Shown: piece after piece, positions 62,090 to 64,000 of the stretch
How the letters are laid out: each line of letters opens with the position of its first letter
Position numbering within the stretch: the stretch's first letter is position 1
DNA from: Gimesia benthica
Lineage (GTDB): Bacteria > Planctomycetota > Planctomycetia > Planctomycetales > Planctomycetaceae
DNA: 64,000 nt
Assembly: GCF_009720525.1 (NCBI RefSeq)
Contig: NZ_CP043930.1
Coordinates: forward strand, 868,001-932,000
Direction: 5' to 3'
The notes under the pieces: model-generated
What the model saw: only the letters and a program-made list of their open reading frames with translations
Databases searched by the model: none
Told to the model about the DNA's origin: nothing
Position numbers and translations under genes: made by a program

Positions 62090-63706
62090 CTACGACTTGG
62101 ACTGGATCCACTTCCGCAGCACCAGGGCCGCAGCTTCCGGATTGTCGCGTACGAGTAACTGCACTTCATCCCGCTGTGTCGGTTGCCTGCGGGGGCGAAT
62201 CTCTTCCTCTTCGTCTTCCGCGGGAGTCGGTTTTTCGCGAGGCATGTTTACTTCCTCCGTATTGACTTCTTCAATCTCCGGCATACTCTTATTGAGCATC
62301 CAGAGTGCCCAGAGAGCGAACAGTCCCAGACCGATGGTGCTGCCCCACTGGCTCACAAATTCACCTACGGTTTCCGTTATCGGTAATGCCACTTCCGGCA
62401 CCTGCTGATCCACGCGGACGAATGAAGCAACGCTCACGGAATTCTCAGCCGACTGGGAGGGAATCAGCTTCTGAACCTGTTTCTGAATACTGGTTTCCAC
62501 CTCAGCTTTGATCGTATCGGTCGCCTGTTTGAAGGTGGCCAGATCTGCATCCGACTCTCCCTTCTGGATGCCCCGTTTGACTGCGACAGCAGCGTAATAG
62601 TCTTCGGGAATGGAAATTGAAACCTGAACCGTGTTCGGCATCGCAGCGACAAACTCTTTTTCCGTCCAGGTAAAGGAAGGCGCCGACAGCGATTCTGAAT
62701 TCGTTTCGGTTACCTTCTCGCTCTTCTCATTACCGCGTGCAACCGACAGCGAATTAGGTTGATTGGAACGGGCCCCCGGTTCGGCTCGTGCCGGTTTCTG
62801 GCTGATGTTCCGCTCTGTCGACTGCTCTTTCGACTGCAGTGCGACCGTGCCATCGGTGTTGATTTCCTGCTTGCGTTCAACGTAGCGCTTCAGGTTTTCC
62901 ACATCGACGTTCACATTCACGATTACATCGGGAATGTAAGAGAGGGAGTCCAGAATCTTGGTCTGGTAATTTCGGGTATGCTTGTTGACCCAGCTGATGA
63001 ATTTACCATCGAAGGCGGCATTCTTATCTTCCGCGGTGTATGAGTTTCCGGTGGACTGATCGAAAACGGTCACCGATTCGGCAGTCAGGTCAGGTACCAT
63101 GGTGGAAACCGCTGCCCGCAGGCTGCTCGCCAGAGTCGGAGAGAGTTCCCGTCCAGGACGTGGCTTGACCATCACGGTCGCTGTGACTTCGGGAGTGGTA
63201 TTATTCCAGCGTAGCCGTTTCTTGGAACGGGCCCACATCACGCTCGCATCTTCAATCGAGGGGATGGCCCGGATCATTCTGCGCAGCTGATTCCCTAAAG
63301 CGATATCCCGCATCACCTGCAACTGGTCCTTGCTGACGAACATGCTCGATTTCTCAAACTGCTCCTGCCATTCGGATGCCCAGTCGGTCGGCAGACCGCC
63401 ACCTTCGATCAGCGCTGCATTGTAGCGAGTCACTTCGGACTGCGGGACCATGATCCGCTGTCCTTTACGGGTGAAGTCGGTCAGCCCCGCCCGCAGCAGG
63501 ACCTCTTCAGCATGAATCACACCTTCCGTGGTGAAATCTTTCCCCAGCGAAAGTGACACATAACTGGATTGGCTTTCTCGAAAGAACAGGAAGCCGAACG
63601 CGACCATCATCAACAGGGGGACGGCCAGCAGAATCGCCCGCTGACTGCCCGTCATGTTCTGATATAAGCTTGCGAACTGTTGATATATTTTTTTTATCGT
63701 ATCCAT
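62090..63706 (-). CDS. fliF: Flagellar MS-ring protein FliF
   Basis: The MS-ring subunit (538 residues). The first helix AILLAVPLLMMVAFGFLFF starts the membrane part. The ring-building motifs YscJ/FliF follow: RAGLTDFTRKGQRIMVPQSE, FEKSSMFVSKDQLQVMRDIAL, IRAIPSIEDASVMW, TVMVKPRPGRELSP. The second helix is near the end (TIGLGLFALWALWMLNK), followed by an acidic segment and a FliG-binding C-terminus (QLLVRDNPEAAALVLRKWI). No clear ribosome site is seen before ATG 63706. Follows fliE. Confidence 0.95.
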   Translation of the reverse strand: MDTIKKIYQQFASLYQNMTGSQRAILLAVPLLMMVAFGFLFFRESQSSYVSLSLGKDFTTEGVIHAEEVLLRAGLTDFTRKGQRIMVPQSEVTRYNAALIEGGGLPTDWASEWQEQFEKSSMFVSKDQLQVMRDIALGNQLRRMIRAIPSIEDASVMWARSKKRLRWNNTTPEVTATVMVKPRPGRELSPTLASSLRAAVSTMVPDLTAESVTVFDQSTGNSYTAEDKNAAFDGKFISWVNKHTRNYQTKILDSLSYIPDVIVNVNVDVENLKRYVERKQEINTDGTVALQSKEQSTERNISQKPARAEPGARSNQPNSLSVARGNEKSEKVTETNSESLSAPSFTWTEKEFVAAMPNTVQVSISIPEDYYAAVAVKRGIQKGESDADLATFKQATDTIKAEVETSIQKQVQKLIPSQSAENSVSVASFVRVDQQVPEVALPITETVGEFVSQWGSTIGLGLFALWALWMLNKSMPEIEEVNTEEVNMPREKPTPAEDEEEEIRPRRQPTQRDEVQLLVRDNPEAAALVLRKWIQSKS

Positions 63707-63771
63707 ACCGGGGTAACCAATCGACTAGTCCATGTCAAAATGGTAAGAGAATCGCTATTGAGTGCGGTTGA

Positions 63772-64000
63772 TCAGAGCTGCATCCGCTGCACTTCGTTGT
63801 ATGCTTCCAGCAGCTTATTTCGCATCTGCACCATCATCTTCAGGGCCAGATCCGCTTTCTTCACTGAGGTGAAGACTTCCGCCTGGGTGATATCGCCTCC
63901 CAGCAGTCCTTTTTCAATAGCCTGTTGCGAGTCCAGCTGAATCTGATTGGCGTTATGCAGTGAGTCAAGCATCAGTTCCTTGAAGGAAGGACCGCCCGAT
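63772..64000 (-). CDS. fliE: Flagellar hook-basal body protein FliE (partial)
   Basis: The 3' part of fliE; the 5' end is cut by the right window edge. The visible 75 residues match FliE: SGGPSFKELMLDSLHNANQ, then QQAIEKGLLGGDITQAEVF and VKKADLALKMMVQMRNKLLE, ending AYNEVQRMQL. The frame is open through the window end, and the Met at 63972 is internal. FliE joins the MS ring to the rod. The gap to fliF is 65 bases. Confidence 0.9.
   Translation of the reverse strand, partial: SGGPSFKELMLDSLHNANQIQLDSQQAIEKGLLGGDITQAEVFTSVKKADLALKMMVQMRNKLLEAYNEVQRMQL

Overview
The window looks like a chromosomal segment of a marine planctomycete, most like Gimesia/Planctomyces-type Planctomycetaceae. This rests on content, not on a search. 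Lineage markers are a DUF1559 pilin-like protein, a planctomycete-type cytochrome c (PSCyt1-like) protein, a Pro/Gln-rich Ser/Thr kinase, secreted proteins of unknown function, and moderate GC with AT-rich intergenic spacers. GTG and TTG starts preceded by good Shine-Dalgarno sequences are common. No tRNA, rRNA, insertion sequence, CRISPR array or prophage was recognised.

Layout. 1-8.8 kb, + strand: glutaredoxin-like protein with a Cys-rich tail, lone receiver protein, two rRNA-methyltransferase-type genes (RlmI and an RsmC-like protein lacking the NPPF motif), YiiX-like permuted papain protein, periplasmic adaptor, Ser/Thr kinase and accA. 9-14.4 kb, - strand: cytochrome c protein, thiO-dtd-small membrane protein, and cvpA. 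14.8-18.2 kb, +: larE, threonine aldolase, flgM and a Fur-family gene, then prepilin peptidase on -. 19.6-24.9 kb, +: a nitrogen-sensing block (amt, two PII genes, glnD), convergent with manA. 26-34.6 kb: a 60-residue CsrA-like protein, a polytopic membrane protein, a Cys-rich secreted protein, and part of a Tad pilus locus (CpaC secretin, glycine-rich lipoprotein, TPR lipoprotein). 34.7-39 kb, -: acetyl-xylan-esterase-like hydrolase, a membrane-anchored secreted protein and the DUF1559 protein. 39.7-45.3 kb: lexA, then on - a sigma-54 response regulator, a histidine kinase and a PP2C phosphatase.

From 45.5 kb to the right edge, all on -, is a flagellar cluster. In transcription order it is fliE (cut by the edge), fliF, fliG, fliH, fliI, fliJ, a MotE-like gene, fliK, flgD, flgE, flbD, motA, motB, fliL, fliN, fliO, fliP, fliQ, fliR, flhB. 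It covers the MS ring, part of the C ring, the export ATPase complex, the export gate, hook, hook-length ruler and stator. fliM is missing from its usual place between fliL and fliN, and this FliN carries repeated FliM-like N-terminal motifs. FliR has an inserted EF-hand. The sigma-54 regulator, kinase and phosphatase follow directly. The flagellar anti-sigma factor gene flgM lies 28 kb away beside a Fur-family regulator.

Most genes have recognisable families. The points most worth checking are the EF-hand in FliR, the FliN repeats with absent fliM, the three-cysteine LarE, the RsmC-like protein without its catalytic motif, the CsrA-like small protein, a sigma-54-type promoter before the phosphatase gene, a 35-codon gene between kinase and regulator, and several inverted repeats.
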